Below are positions 7,038 to 15,459 of a stretch of DNA of 64,000 bases, one piece after another. The notes beneath the pieces were generated by a model. That model had not been told where the DNA came from. It searched no databases and was given only the letters and a program-made list of their open reading frames with translations. The first letter of the stretch is position 1. Each line of letters begins with the position of its first letter. The position numbers were made by a program, and so were the translations under genes. This DNA comes from Chloroflexota bacterium. Lineage in GTDB: Bacteria; Chloroflexota; Anaerolineae; Anaerolineales; Villigracilaceae. The stretch covers positions 1-64,000 of the forward strand of contig JACRLB010000052.1 in the NCBI GenBank assembly GCA_016235445.1, read 5' to 3'.

Positions 7038-7562
7038 TTAATCCATGAGGCGGGCGAGAATCTCTTGTGGAACCTTATCGCGCAAATCAGGGAATTTTTC
7101 GAGAATACGGGCAATGTCAGCCAGGTCTTTTTGGCGTTTGCTCCCCCTGCGGTCTGTGTCTGAAAAAGCCCAAATCTTTCCCTGCAAAACATCTTCAATA
7201 GCGGCAATCGGCAGATCCATGCCCAATACCGTCCGCATGGTTGCGTGTTCGAGAAATAAACTATATCGCTCATCTGTCTGAATCTGCACCCTGACATCGG
7301 AATTTGGAATTGTGATATTCAAACTATGGGGGAAACGTTTCAGGGTAAAGCGTTCGTCAAGGAGCGATTCGACCGCTTCAATTTGATGCACAGCGACCGC
7401 CAAATCCAAATCAAGGCTGACCAATGGTTCCACATAGGCGTTGACAGCCTGACCGCCGATTACACAAAACTCGATCTTGTGCTCCCGCAAAAATGCGATC
7501 AGGGTTTCAAGCAGGTTGGAGTGATCCATTGCGATGGTTTTCCAAAAATCAAGGGCTTGCAT
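7038..7562 (-). CDS. Nucleotidyltransferase-fold protein (MNT/AbiEii-like)
   Basis: A 174-residue protein. FCVIGGQAVNAYVEP followed by LDLDLAVAV is the GG...D-x-D arrangement of polymerase-beta-like nucleotidyltransferases, as found in MNT, AbiEii and stand-alone DUF6036-type proteins. The C-terminal RGSKRQKDLADIARILEKFP is typical of the stand-alone nucleotidyltransferase-like proteins. The substrate is not predictable. No HEPN or AbiEi partner is adjacent; the neighbour is coaX, 8 bases away on the same strand, so a toxin-antitoxin role is not supported. The start is uncertain between 7562 (MQALDFW) and the internal ATG at 7529 (MDHSNLL); neither has a clear SD. Confidence 0.7.
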   Translation of the reverse strand: MQALDFWKTIAMDHSNLLETLIAFLREHKIEFCVIGGQAVNAYVEPLVSLDLDLAVAVHQIEAVESLLDERFTLKRFPHSLNITIPNSDVRVQIQTDERYSLFLEHATMRTVLGMDLPIAAIEDVLQGKIWAFSDTDRRGSKRQKDLADIARILEKFPDLRDKVPQEILARLMD

Positions 7563-7598
7563 AAGCTTATATCCATCGTTATTCTACCATGCGGTAAG

Positions 7599-7689
7599 AC
7601 CTGACAGGTTTGCATGATACGCTGAATAATTTAATCTCAGTCCATGAATCGGTTACGGTTAACCACAGAGCCGATGAGACCTGTCAGGT
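7599..7689. repeat. Paired ACCTGWCAGGT palindromes
   Basis: ACCTGACAGGT (7599-7609) and ACCTGTCAGGT (7679-7689) are near-perfect palindromes about 80 bases apart. They occupy the gap between the membrane protein stop and the nucleotidyltransferase gene. They may act as paired REP-like sites; no T-run follows. Confidence 0.5.
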
Positions 7690-7692
7690 CTA

Positions 7693-9579
7693 TTATGGCG
7701 CTGCCGCGTAAAAGGGAGCCAATCCATGCAGAATGGTGACGATGAACCAGAAATTGTTGATCATCAGAGCTAAAACAACGATAGCCAGCGCAGTTTCAAA
7801 CCATTTTTTATCTGCAAATTCTGACAGGGCCAGGGCAATGAAAAGGACAAGGGCATACATCCAAAACGGGGTGTAGAGGAAAAGCTCTGTACCGTAGAAC
7901 AGGTGCATGAGAAAGTTGAAGGCCAGCGCGCCGAGAAAGCCGAGCATCAGCGGCAGGTGGTTGGTGGAGCGGATGTTTTTTACGAAGACGAGGAACGAAC
8001 CTGCAAGCAAGGCCAGCCACAATACGAGAGGAATATTGCCAAGTCCCTTGTAGGAGGCAAGGCGGTGGGTGCGGACATCGAAGGTTTTCAGGTCAATCGT
8101 GGGGAAAGGGGGTTTGTTCGATACCGCTTCAATCGGGGTGGGGCCGACGATGCCATACAAAAACATGGTGCGGCTGACCACTTGAAATTTTTCGACAAAA
8201 TTGGCGGCAGGGATGTCTTGCCCTGTTTTTACAAAATTGAATTCAAAGGCCAGGTCGGCGGGGATGAAGAAGAGAGTTTGGGTGTTGGGGTAGACGACGC
8301 TGGTGAGAGTGGTCAGCACAATGCCTGAGGCGAATATCAACACGGCGTATTGCGCCAGGCGGCGGAGGCCGAATTTGTTGAAGAAGAGACCGATAATTCC
8401 CTGCGCGATGTTTGTGATGGTAATGCCAAAGAGCAGTAAGCCCGCAGGGATGAGAACAGAAAAGCGTTTTTCATCGGCTTGAATTAATAGGAAGAAGAAA
8501 ATCAATGCCGCCGCGCCGAAGATGTAGTTTTCAGTCAACGAGCCGAAGAGCAGGTGGGTGGCCGTGGAGCCAAGCAATATCGCAAAAAGGAAGGCGTAGG
8601 TTTTTGATTCTGTGGCGCGTTTGACGAAGAGCCAGGCCATGAAGACGCACAGTCCGCTTGCGGCGGCGGTGACTAACATTCCGCCAAGTTGCCAGTGTTC
8701 GCCCATGAAGCCTGCTACGAATCGAATGAGCGGACGGATGATGATCAACGTCAGCGGGTGGACGGAGCGGTTGACCACGTCTCCATCGGGGCTGGCGAGG
8801 ATGGTCATCCACGGGCCTGCGTCTGATTCAAAGAGGACGCTGTTGATGCTGAGGGCGGGGTGATTTAATGCGCGGGCGATGATGAGGCTGATGAGGAAGA
8901 ACATCCCGCCTGCGTAGAGGCCAGGCAGGTTTTGTGAGATGAAACTCTGGAGTGGAACAGCAAGCTGTTCCACTTTCCAGCAGCAAGTTGCTGGACTCCG
9001 GAGGTTTAAACCCAGCGCTCCCGCCGCCAATGAAGTGATGATGAATAAAGTCATCCATTTCTGTGGGACGATGATGTAGTCGATTAGGAACATGGATGGG
9101 AATTGCAGGCTTGCATAAATCACGGCAGATAAAAGCAAGGGCAGGGCAAGGGCAAGGATGACGTTAAAGGGTTTGCTTAAGAATCCATTACGAAAGGACT
9201 CTGTTGCGCGGCGAACGAGGTAATAGCCAGCCACGCTTCCAAAGGTAATGAATGCCGCAGTAAACAGAATCATGCCAAAAGGAGTGCGAAGCGGCTCGTT
9301 CAAAAATCCAACGGCTGTGTAGGTTAAGTTCAAGCTGAAGAGGAAGGCAATCAGATAATGAGGAATGGAGAATTGGGATTGGATGCGAGCCGCCCATGAG
9401 GAGATGGCGGGGAATGTTTCAAAGAGGAGGATGCCGATGGCGAGGGCAGGCACAAGGGTGAGGAAGAGGCGGTCTGTTTGGGAGGGGTAGTCGGCGAGGT
9501 GGAAGAATGTCAGAGCCAGGAAATAGCTGACGATGAATCCGATCAACAGGCTGAGGGTGGCGCGGAGGAGGAGTTTCAT
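7693..9579 (-). CDS. Polytopic membrane protein, GT-C-like, function unknown
   Basis: A 628-residue integral membrane protein with roughly 13-15 hydrophobic segments spread over its whole length, starting with a segment at about residues 5-30. The size, the alternating loops and a large outside loop around residues 240-290 (SDAGPWMTILASPDGDVVNRSVHP) resemble GT-C fold lipid-linked sugar transferases, but no diagnostic catalytic motif is clear, so the substrate is unknown. The lone hydrophilic stretch LRSPATCCWKVEQLAVPLQS near residues 192-212 is encoded by a palindromic repeat at 8949-9009 and is probably an insertion between transmembrane segments. It precedes no operon partner closely; the gap to the methyltransferase/reductase stop is 42 bases. 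Confidence 0.6.
   Translation of the reverse strand: MKLLLRATLSLLIGFIVSYFLALTFFHLADYPSQTDRLFLTLVPALAIGILLFETFPAISSWAARIQSQFSIPHYLIAFLFSLNLTYTAVGFLNEPLRTPFGMILFTAAFITFGSVAGYYLVRRATESFRNGFLSKPFNVILALALPLLLSAVIYASLQFPSMFLIDYIIVPQKWMTLFIITSLAAGALGLNLRSPATCCWKVEQLAVPLQSFISQNLPGLYAGGMFFLISLIIARALNHPALSINSVLFESDAGPWMTILASPDGDVVNRSVHPLTLIIIRPLIRFVAGFMGEHWQLGGMLVTAAASGLCVFMAWLFVKRATESKTYAFLFAILLGSTATHLLFGSLTENYIFGAAALIFFFLLIQADEKRFSVLIPAGLLLFGITITNIAQGIIGLFFNKFGLRRLAQYAVLIFASGIVLTTLTSVVYPNTQTLFFIPADLAFEFNFVKTGQDIPAANFVEKFQVVSRTMFLYGIVGPTPIEAVSNKPPFPTIDLKTFDVRTHRLASYKGLGNIPLVLWLALLAGSFLVFVKNIRSTNHLPLMLGFLGALAFNFLMHLFYGTELFLYTPFWMYALVLFIALALSEFADKKWFETALAIVVLALMINNFWFIVTILHGLAPFYAAAP
8949..9009. repeat. 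Double palindrome inserted in frame in a membrane protein gene
   Basis: TGGAACAGCAAGCTGTTCCA (8953-8972) and CCAGCAGCAAGTTGCTGG (8977-8994) are adjacent palindromes followed by ACTCCGGAGG. A related palindrome TCCATCAGCAAGCTGATGGA lies at 9591-9610, followed by CTCCAGAGG, just 5' of the same gene. The insertion keeps the reading frame open. Confidence 0.7.
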
Positions 9580-9621
9580 AGAAGTGATATGTCCATCAGC
9601 AAGCTGATGGACTCCAGAGGT

Positions 9622-11463
9622 TTATTCCTTGACCGCTACGATGATTTCGGAGATCATGTCGTAGCGATGGAATTGGGGCATGATGTAAATTCCGTGCGCC
9701 CAATTTTTGATGCCTTGAACCAATTCGACGGCGAGTTCCACGCCGACCTTCGAGCCATGTTCGCCAGCAGACTCAATGCGCTTGCGCGCTTCGTCGGGGA
9801 TGAAGATGCCAGGGACTTCGTGATGCAGGAAGTTGGCATGTTTGGCGCTGACGAGCGGCAGGATGCCCGCGAGGATGGGTTTGTTTAGTTTTCCGTGTTT
9901 CGCTTCGTAGGCTTCGATTAACTTGGGGCCGTCATCGGTGCGATAGATGGGCTGGGTGAGGAAGAAGTCTGTGCCTGCTTTGATTTTGCGATGCAGGTTT
10001 TTTACTTCGGTGTCCACATCCTGCGGGCAAAGGTTGAGCGCCGCGCCAACGAAAAAGCTGGTGGGCTGGCCGATGCTCGTGCCCGAATGGTCCACGCCCA
10101 TGTTGAAGCCCTGCTTGATGAGTTTGATGAGACCCGATGGAACGAGATCATAATTATCTGTTGCTTCGGGGTAATCGCCAATCGAAGTGGGGTCGCCCAT
10201 GACGACGAAAACATTTCGCAAGCCAATGGCGTGCGCGGCGAGCAGGTCGCCTTGCACGCGCAGGAGGTTGCGTCCGCGGGTTGGAAAATGCAAAGTGGTT
10301 TCGACGCCAATGGTGCGCTGTACCACATCGCAGACCGCCCAGGCAGACATTCTCATGCGCGCCATTGGGCTGTCGGCCACGTTGATAATATCTGCGCCAG
10401 AATCGTAGAGCAGGGATGCGCCCGCAAGCAGTTTGTGAGTCGAGAGTCCGCGCGGGGGATCCATTTCCACGCAGATGGAAAATTTTCCGTCCGCAAGTTT
10501 TTGGGCAAGCTGGGTGGGTTGTTCTTCTGGCTCGGCGGAATCGTCGTCTGAAATCTCTGAGGTCTCCAGGAACTCGGAGATTTGATGGGTAGATTCCAAT
10601 GCCTTCTTCATGGATGCAATATGTTGGGGAGTGGTTCCGCAACAGCCGCCGACGATGTTCGCGCCAGCTTCACGAAATGAAAGCGCGTAATCGCCGAAGT
10701 ACTCCGCGTCGGCGGGGTACATGATTCGTCCGCCCACTTGTTCGGGCCAGCCTGCATTTGGCTTGACCCAGAATTTTCCATTTGGAACAGCCTGCCGCAT
10801 TTGCTTTAAGATTCGCAGTAACTGCGAAGGCCCGCCAGAGCAGTTGACGCCGATCACGTCGGCGCCTGCGTCTGCAATTCTGCGGGCAACTTTGGCGGGG
10901 GAATCGCCAAGCAGGGTGCGGTCGTCGCGGGTAAACGTCACAGAAGCGACAATCGGCAGGGAACAGATTTCCTTTGCCGCTTTGATGGCCTCTTGAATTT
11001 CATAGATGTCGCTCATGGTTTCGATGACGATCAAGTCTGCGCCCGCTTCAGCCAGGGCGTGGATTTGCTCCGCAAAAGCGGCTCGCGCTTCCTCGGGCTT
11101 GACCCTGCCATATGGAGCGATTCTCACCCCAAGCGGACCCACGTCTCCCGCGATGAGCACATCCTTGAATGAAGCTGAGACGATGCGCTTGGCAAGTTCC
11201 ACGCCCGCGCGGTTGATCTCCACCACATCATCCTGCAAGCCGTGCTTGCTTAGCTTATAGCGGTTCGCGCTGAATGTGTTGGTGATAATCAACTCTGCGC
11301 CCGCCTCGATATATTCACGATGGATTTCAGCGACAGAAACAGGGTTGGTCAGGTTTAGCTCGTCGAAGCATTTGTCAAAGCCAATGCCGCGCGCGTGGAG
11401 CATGGTTCCCATTGCGCCGTCAGCGAGCAGGGTTTTTTCGGAAATTGTTTCAAGAAGGTTCAT
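9622..11463 (-). CDS. Bifunctional homocysteine S-methyltransferase / methylenetetrahydrofolate reductase
   Basis: A 613-residue fusion of the YitJ type. Residues 1-300 form the homocysteine methyltransferase barrel, with ADGAMGTML at the start and zinc ligands in VNCSGGPSQ and VGGCCGTTPQH. Residues about 330-613 form the MTHFR domain, beginning KFSICVEMDPPRGLSTHK and including NVADSPMARM and VMGDPTSIGDYPEATDNYD. The enzyme would make 5-methyl-THF and transfer methyl groups to homocysteine, feeding methionine synthesis alongside MetH encoded at 15455-19066. The start at ATG 11463 (MNLLETISEK) is preferred over a longer frame to 11511 because the domain begins there and the extra residues are encoded by a repeat hairpin. 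A weak AGAG precedes it. Confidence 0.9.
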   Translation of the reverse strand: MNLLETISEKTLLADGAMGTMLHARGIGFDKCFDELNLTNPVSVAEIHREYIEAGAELIITNTFSANRYKLSKHGLQDDVVEINRAGVELAKRIVSASFKDVLIAGDVGPLGVRIAPYGRVKPEEARAAFAEQIHALAEAGADLIVIETMSDIYEIQEAIKAAKEICSLPIVASVTFTRDDRTLLGDSPAKVARRIADAGADVIGVNCSGGPSQLLRILKQMRQAVPNGKFWVKPNAGWPEQVGGRIMYPADAEYFGDYALSFREAGANIVGGCCGTTPQHIASMKKALESTHQISEFLETSEISDDDSAEPEEQPTQLAQKLADGKFSICVEMDPPRGLSTHKLLAGASLLYDSGADIINVADSPMARMRMSAWAVCDVVQRTIGVETTLHFPTRGRNLLRVQGDLLAAHAIGLRNVFVVMGDPTSIGDYPEATDNYDLVPSGLIKLIKQGFNMGVDHSGTSIGQPTSFFVGAALNLCPQDVDTEVKNLHRKIKAGTDFFLTQPIYRTDDGPKLIEAYEAKHGKLNKPILAGILPLVSAKHANFLHHEVPGIFIPDEARKRIESAGEHGSKVGVELAVELVQGIKNWAHGIYIMPQFHRYDMISEIIVAVKE

Positions 11464-11487
11464 GAGTTCTCTTTCGTGTTTTTTATC

Positions 11488-11549
11488 AAACCCTAAAGGT
11501 TTCTTTTGCAATCAACTTATTTATAAAACAAGAAAACCTTTAGGGTTTT
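11488..11549. repeat. Long palindrome between GT-C gene and methyltransferase/reductase gene
   Basis: AAACCCTAAAGGTTTCTTTT (11488-11507) is closely inverted by AAGAAAACCTTTAGGGTTTT (11530-11549). On the minus strand it follows the GT-C gene stop and ends in an A/T tract, so it could act as a terminator or processing site before the next gene. Confidence 0.6.
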
Positions 11550-11554
11550 AATGG

Positions 11555-13345
11555 TTATGGTTTTTTTATCACAGCCAGCAAGGCGTTGCCGCGCATGATT
11601 TTATAAACGATCTCGGCATTTGGATACGACGTTTTATCGAAATCATAACGCGCCATCGCAACTACATAGCTGTAACTTTCGGCGCGTTCCACTTCGGAGG
11701 GCGAGTATATCTTTAAATCTTCCCTTGCGAAGAGCGCGAACAAATGCGAAGGGCCTTCCACCCATATGGCCGCGTTGGGCGGAGCCGCCGAATTCACATA
11801 CCCTGCCGCCTCGCGATACGAGATGCCCCAGTAATCAAGATCGTAGCGGTCGTACGCGCCGTCCACACCGCCGACGAAACTGTTGTAATAAATATATTCG
11901 TACGGATGCAAAGAGATGATTCCCAGCACGCCAGGGATTAAACTCAAAACGATCAACGCGATCTGCCACTTAATATTTTTTATCTTTTCAAACGCGACGC
12001 CCGCCATCAAAAAGACGGGCGGGATGATAAAAACTATCTGCCTGAAATTATCGTACAAGGCGATGCGCAGGGCGATGAACAAAATCAACGGGATGACAAA
12101 CCACAACAGCGACAACTCGACAAGCCCACGCCTCTTTGCCCCGCCGACAATTGATCCTATCCATCCGGCAATGGACAACGCCCAGACGGGTTCGGTCAAC
12201 TGAATTGCGAGGAGCGCGGGCAGGTAGGAGTATGGCAGTTCAGTGGATTGGTAGGAAATGCCGTTGAAGAGAACCAGGCCAGGCCAGGGATACAAAGACA
12301 TTTCGCGCAGGCTTTCGAAGAAGCGCGGGATGGGGTTCATCCACAAGTAAGGCCAGGTGAGGTAGGTTGCGATGAGTGCGACGACGGCGTACATGGCAAG
12401 CGCAGGGATGGCTTGCCTGCCTTTTGTCCGCAAAACGTAATAGGCGACGAGCGCTCCCGCGAATGGGCCGAGGATGCGGGTGGAGGTGGTGAAGCCGAGC
12501 AGGATGGCGGGGAGGAGAATGGAGAAAAGAGTAATTGGTAATTGGTAATTGAGGCGGTACCAGGTGATAAGAAGAATGAGAGTGGAAAGTAGAAAGTAAT
12601 AAGTGCGGGCTTGGAGGAAGAGGATGAAGTAGCGTTGGATATATACATCAGCGGGGACGGCGGTGATGTCTTTGGCGATGAGGGTGAGGATATTTGTCCC
12701 GCCTGCCTGGGCGGAAAGGACAAGGCTTTCGATGTAGCTGTGAAAGGCCTGAGTGAAGAGAAAGAGCGAGAAAACAGAAACAAGCCAGAGCGCGGTGAGA
12801 AGCGCGGAGATTCTTTTAGAGCGAGGGTCAGGCTCGGTGGACTGAGTCTGTTCGAGCTTGTCAAATGCTTGAATTCCAAAATAAAGAGAAAGAAGAAAGA
12901 GGGAAAGAAATGGGGTGTCTTTGGGGTTGATGAAGGCGTGTCCCCAGAGGACGGGTTGGGTGGCGAAGAGCAGGGTAGCGCCGAGGGCGGGGATTTCTGT
13001 CAGCCAGCGTTTGGCGAGTGCGTAAAATGCCCAGACGCCAGCGATGCAGGTGATGAAGTAAATGAGGTGGTGAAGGTCGGGGAGGGGGAAGGGGAAGGGA
13101 AGAAATGTGCTGAGATATTGTGAGGTGAGTTCTGTGAGCATTACATAAAACGGGCCGTAAAACCCGAGGTCTTCGCGCGCGAGTGAGACGATGCCCTGCT
13201 GGGGCCAGGTGTTGTACGCGTTGATGGATTTGACCGCGTATTTTTGCAGGGATTTATCGTCCCAGCTTTCGCCGTATTGGTTGAAGGTAAGCAGGCCTGC
13301 CAGCAGGATGCAGGCGAAGACAATTATGGAAAGATATTTCTTCAT
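11555..13345 (-). CDS. GT-C family membrane glycosyltransferase (PMT/ArnT-like)
   Basis: A 596-residue protein with about 11-13 transmembrane segments. After the first segment comes GESWDDKSL in an outside loop; acidic pairs at this place are catalytic in GT-C dolichyl- or undecaprenyl-phosphate-sugar transferases. HAFINPKDTPFLS is another loop seen in the ArnT/PMT group. A soluble tail (residues about 500-596, VNSAAPPNAAIWVEGPSHLF) follows. It likely moves a sugar from a lipid carrier to a lipid or protein outside the membrane. The GT87 gene ends 3 bases before its start, so both are one transcription unit. The peptide YRLNYQLPITLF is encoded by the heptamer repeat at 12531-12551, in frame within a membrane segment. 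Confidence 0.72.
   Translation of the reverse strand: MKKYLSIIVFACILLAGLLTFNQYGESWDDKSLQKYAVKSINAYNTWPQQGIVSLAREDLGFYGPFYVMLTELTSQYLSTFLPFPFPLPDLHHLIYFITCIAGVWAFYALAKRWLTEIPALGATLLFATQPVLWGHAFINPKDTPFLSLFLLSLYFGIQAFDKLEQTQSTEPDPRSKRISALLTALWLVSVFSLFLFTQAFHSYIESLVLSAQAGGTNILTLIAKDITAVPADVYIQRYFILFLQARTYYFLLSTLILLITWYRLNYQLPITLFSILLPAILLGFTTSTRILGPFAGALVAYYVLRTKGRQAIPALAMYAVVALIATYLTWPYLWMNPIPRFFESLREMSLYPWPGLVLFNGISYQSTELPYSYLPALLAIQLTEPVWALSIAGWIGSIVGGAKRRGLVELSLLWFVIPLILFIALRIALYDNFRQIVFIIPPVFLMAGVAFEKIKNIKWQIALIVLSLIPGVLGIISLHPYEYIYYNSFVGGVDGAYDRYDLDYWGISYREAAGYVNSAAPPNAAIWVEGPSHLFALFAREDLKIYSPSEVERAESYSYVVAMARYDFDKTSYPNAEIVYKIMRGNALLAVIKKP
12531..12551. repeat. TAATTGG heptamer repeat inside GT-C gene
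   Basis: GTAATTGGTAATTGGTAATT is three heptamers, translated on the minus strand as NYQLPIT. Three copies of 7 bases make 21 bases, which restores the reading frame. Confidence 0.7.
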
Positions 13346-13348
13346 GGG

Positions 13349-14716
13349 TCAGGCCATATGTTTCGCAAGCCATTGATTTGATGAAGTGATGAAGGGGGAG
13401 TCTCCGCTGTTGTTGGATGTTTGGAACATGAGCCAGAGAACGATGATCGGTGCGAGGAGGCGGCCGTAGGACCAGGGGAAGAAATCAAAGGAGGGCAGGA
13501 TGTATTCGAGGATGTAGGCGAAGATGAACCACATCCATAAATTGGGCGTGTCGATGCGTTTGAGCATCAGCAAAAAGGAGAGCGTGACGAAGATGCCGTG
13601 ATGATCCCAGACGATGGGGGAGGCGAGGGTCATGATGATGAAAAGCGGGGGGATGGCGTTTAGTAATTTGTTCTCATTTGAGAAGGATTGCGCGCGGATA
13701 TTTTTTGTCATCACTGCCAGCGTGGCGATCAGCAGGAGGATTTTGGCGGCGAGAGCCATGAGGCGGGTTTGTGCGATCTGGATGCCGAGGAAGGGATTGA
13801 GGAAGCGCAGGAAGGAATCAAAGGATGTGTCGTGGAAGTTGGTGTCTGGAATTTGGGTGAGGATTTTGATGTTGTTCAGGTAGTCGAGGTATGGCGTGAT
13901 ACCATCCGTGAGAACGGGGATTGCGGCGATGAGGAGGAAACTGACCGCAAACCAGAACAGCCAGCGCCAGTTGAATTCGAGCAGGAAGGCCAGAACCAGC
14001 ACAGCAGGGGAGGTTTTTAGATGAACAGCTAGGGCAAGTGTCAGCGCGGAGAGAAGCGTATTTTTGGGATAGGTGAGGATGCTGAGGAAGACGAGGTCCA
14101 TCACCAGCAGGTTGACTTGTACGAATCCCAACGTCCGCAGGAGTGGGGCGTTGACGAGAAGGAACAGGATGGTGGTGAAAACTGCGAAGTGATGGGAGAA
14201 GTTGTAGCGTTCTAAAATAGTAACAAGTAAAAAGTAAAAAGCGCCGAGAGCGATGATGTTGACAGTCCATAAAACAACGAGGACTCCCTGATCGCCGAGT
14301 GGGATGATGTATTGCAAAAGAGTGGCCCAAAGAGGTAAATACAAGTATGTGTCAGGAAGGGGTTGTCCGTTGGCAAGGGCGGTTGCCGCTTCCAGATAGT
14401 AGTGATAATCCCCATAGCGGAGTCGCTCGCGTAGGATATTGAGGTAGACGAACATGACAATGAAGAAGCCAGCCATCAGGAGGGCGTTGCCCGCATGAAT
14501 TTTTTCATTGGCGAGCATGTAAAACAAAACGCCTAACAAGAGCCATGTTAGTGTGGTGGCCGCCAGTGTGATCGCGAGGTTGGACAAGGGCCATTGCTGG
14601 ATGAAAAGGTTGAGACCGTCCACGCCATTGCGAAGATAGATGGCGGTAAGGCTGGCGATGACCAGCAGGGTGATTACGAGCCATGATTTGAATGCTGTTT
14701 GCAGGGGAGGTTTCAT
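13349..14716 (-). CDS. GT87 (DUF2029) membrane mannosyltransferase-like protein
   Basis: A 455-residue protein with about 10-12 membrane segments. GDYHYYLEAATALANGQPLPDTYLYLPLWATLL after the second or third segment is the D...Y..A..AL..G..Y.YLP pattern of the DUF2029/GT87 family, best known from polyprenyl-phosphate-mannose dependent mannosyltransferases. It probably adds a sugar to a surface glycan or glycolipid. The start ATG 14716 lies 25 bases downstream of the palindrome at 14741-14771. It is transcribed directly into the GT-C gene. Confidence 0.75.
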   Translation of the reverse strand: MKPPLQTAFKSWLVITLLVIASLTAIYLRNGVDGLNLFIQQWPLSNLAITLAATTLTWLLLGVLFYMLANEKIHAGNALLMAGFFIVMFVYLNILRERLRYGDYHYYLEAATALANGQPLPDTYLYLPLWATLLQYIIPLGDQGVLVVLWTVNIIALGAFYFLLVTILERYNFSHHFAVFTTILFLLVNAPLLRTLGFVQVNLLVMDLVFLSILTYPKNTLLSALTLALAVHLKTSPAVLVLAFLLEFNWRWLFWFAVSFLLIAAIPVLTDGITPYLDYLNNIKILTQIPDTNFHDTSFDSFLRFLNPFLGIQIAQTRLMALAAKILLLIATLAVMTKNIRAQSFSNENKLLNAIPPLFIIMTLASPIVWDHHGIFVTLSFLLMLKRIDTPNLWMWFIFAYILEYILPSFDFFPWSYGRLLAPIIVLWLMFQTSNNSGDSPFITSSNQWLAKHMA

Positions 14717-14740
14717 TGTGTGTTCCAGTTAATTTACTGA

Positions 14741-14771
14741 ATGTAGCGCAAATTGTCAATTTGCGCTACAT
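14741..14771. repeat. Perfect REP-like palindrome, 3' side of RAYT
   Basis: ATGTAGCGCAAATTG (14741-14755) and CAATTTGCGCTACAT (14757-14771) are perfect inverted repeats with a one-base spacer. The TAG stop of the RAYT gene lies in its right arm. A GTAGsGCAA core is shared with the palindrome at 15431-15459 and the cluster at 50931-51113. Confidence 0.85.
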
Positions 14772-15413
14772 AGCATATTTGCAATAAGTCCACTGCCAAT
14801 CATTTTGCTCTTTCACGAGGCCAGCTTTTACGGGATTGTACAGCACGTATTTGATAATGCGCTCAAGCTCGGCTTCGTCGCGGGCGTAGTGGTCATAGTT
14901 TTCGTGCTGCCAGAATGCGCCTTCGTGCCCCAAAAGCAAGTTCGCTTCGTATGCTGTATATCGTTTGAGTGAGTGCATAATTTTTGAAAGCGAGTAGTAT
15001 TTGCCCTTACTCTCTTCCAGTGGTTTGAAAACAATATGCTTGTGATTGGGCATGATACAAAAAGCGATTAATTCATATACTTTATTGTCGCGATAATGCA
15101 AACTTTCAGAAACCAGATCGGCAATCTGCGGGTTGGATAAATATTTTATGCCAGTGTCAGACTTATCCAGTGCATCATCCCATTTTCCAAAAAAACGACG
15201 TTCTTCCAAGTATGCTTTTTTATCACGTTCTTTTTTATCTGCAATTTTTTCCAATTCAAGGTCTGATTGCTCTTTTTCACGAAGGAGCCGTTCCACTACT
15301 TCGGCAGGTAATGAATTTGCCAGCCTGGAGGTAACAAAAAAGGTGGCTCCCTCAGGCTGGATATGAGGCAAACGACGACGATGGTAAAGTTTGTAAGCAA
15401 GTTTATCTTTCAT
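14766..15413 (-). CDS. REP-associated tyrosine transposase (RAYT)
   Basis: A 215-residue Y1 transposase-like protein. It contains YHRRRLPHIQPEGATFFVTSRL at the N-terminus, the metal-binding HUH-type motif MPNHKHIVF, then SLKRYTAYEAN and a C-terminal WQHENYDHYARDE...YVLYNPVKAG, all hallmarks of RAYT proteins. These nick single-stranded DNA at REP palindromes through a tyrosine. The ATG at 15413 is preferred; the longer frame begins at TTG 15440 inside a palindrome. The gene is bracketed by perfect palindromes at 14741-14771 and 15431-15459, giving a complete REP-RAYT-REP unit wedged between metH and the GT87 gene. Confidence 0.85.
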   Translation of the reverse strand: MKDKLAYKLYHRRRLPHIQPEGATFFVTSRLANSLPAEVVERLLREKEQSDLELEKIADKKERDKKAYLEERRFFGKWDDALDKSDTGIKYLSNPQIADLVSESLHYRDNKVYELIAFCIMPNHKHIVFKPLEESKGKYYSLSKIMHSLKRYTAYEANLLLGHEGAFWQHENYDHYARDEAELERIIKYVLYNPVKAGLVKEQNDWQWTYCKYAM

Positions 15414-15430
15414 AGAAATTTTGAAAGGCA

Positions 15431-15459
15431 AGTAGGGCAAGATAACATCTTGCCCTACT
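15431..15459. repeat. Perfect REP-like palindrome, 5' side of RAYT
   Basis: AGTAGGGCAAGAT (15431-15443) and ATCTTGCCCTACT (15447-15459) are perfect inverted repeats with spacer AAC. The metH stop codon TAG (15457-15455, minus strand) lies in its outer arm, so the unit begins exactly at the metH terminus. Confidence 0.85.

Noticed and set aside
7038-7562. AbiEii/MNT-type toxin of a toxin-antitoxin pair
   Set aside because: Only the nucleotidyltransferase fold is present; there is no HEPN or AbiEi partner, and the neighbour is coaX.
11464-11554. SAM or cobalamin riboswitch before the methionine genes
   Set aside because: The regions before the methyltransferase/reductase and metH hold only palindromic repeats and a gene remnant; no riboswitch core was recognised.
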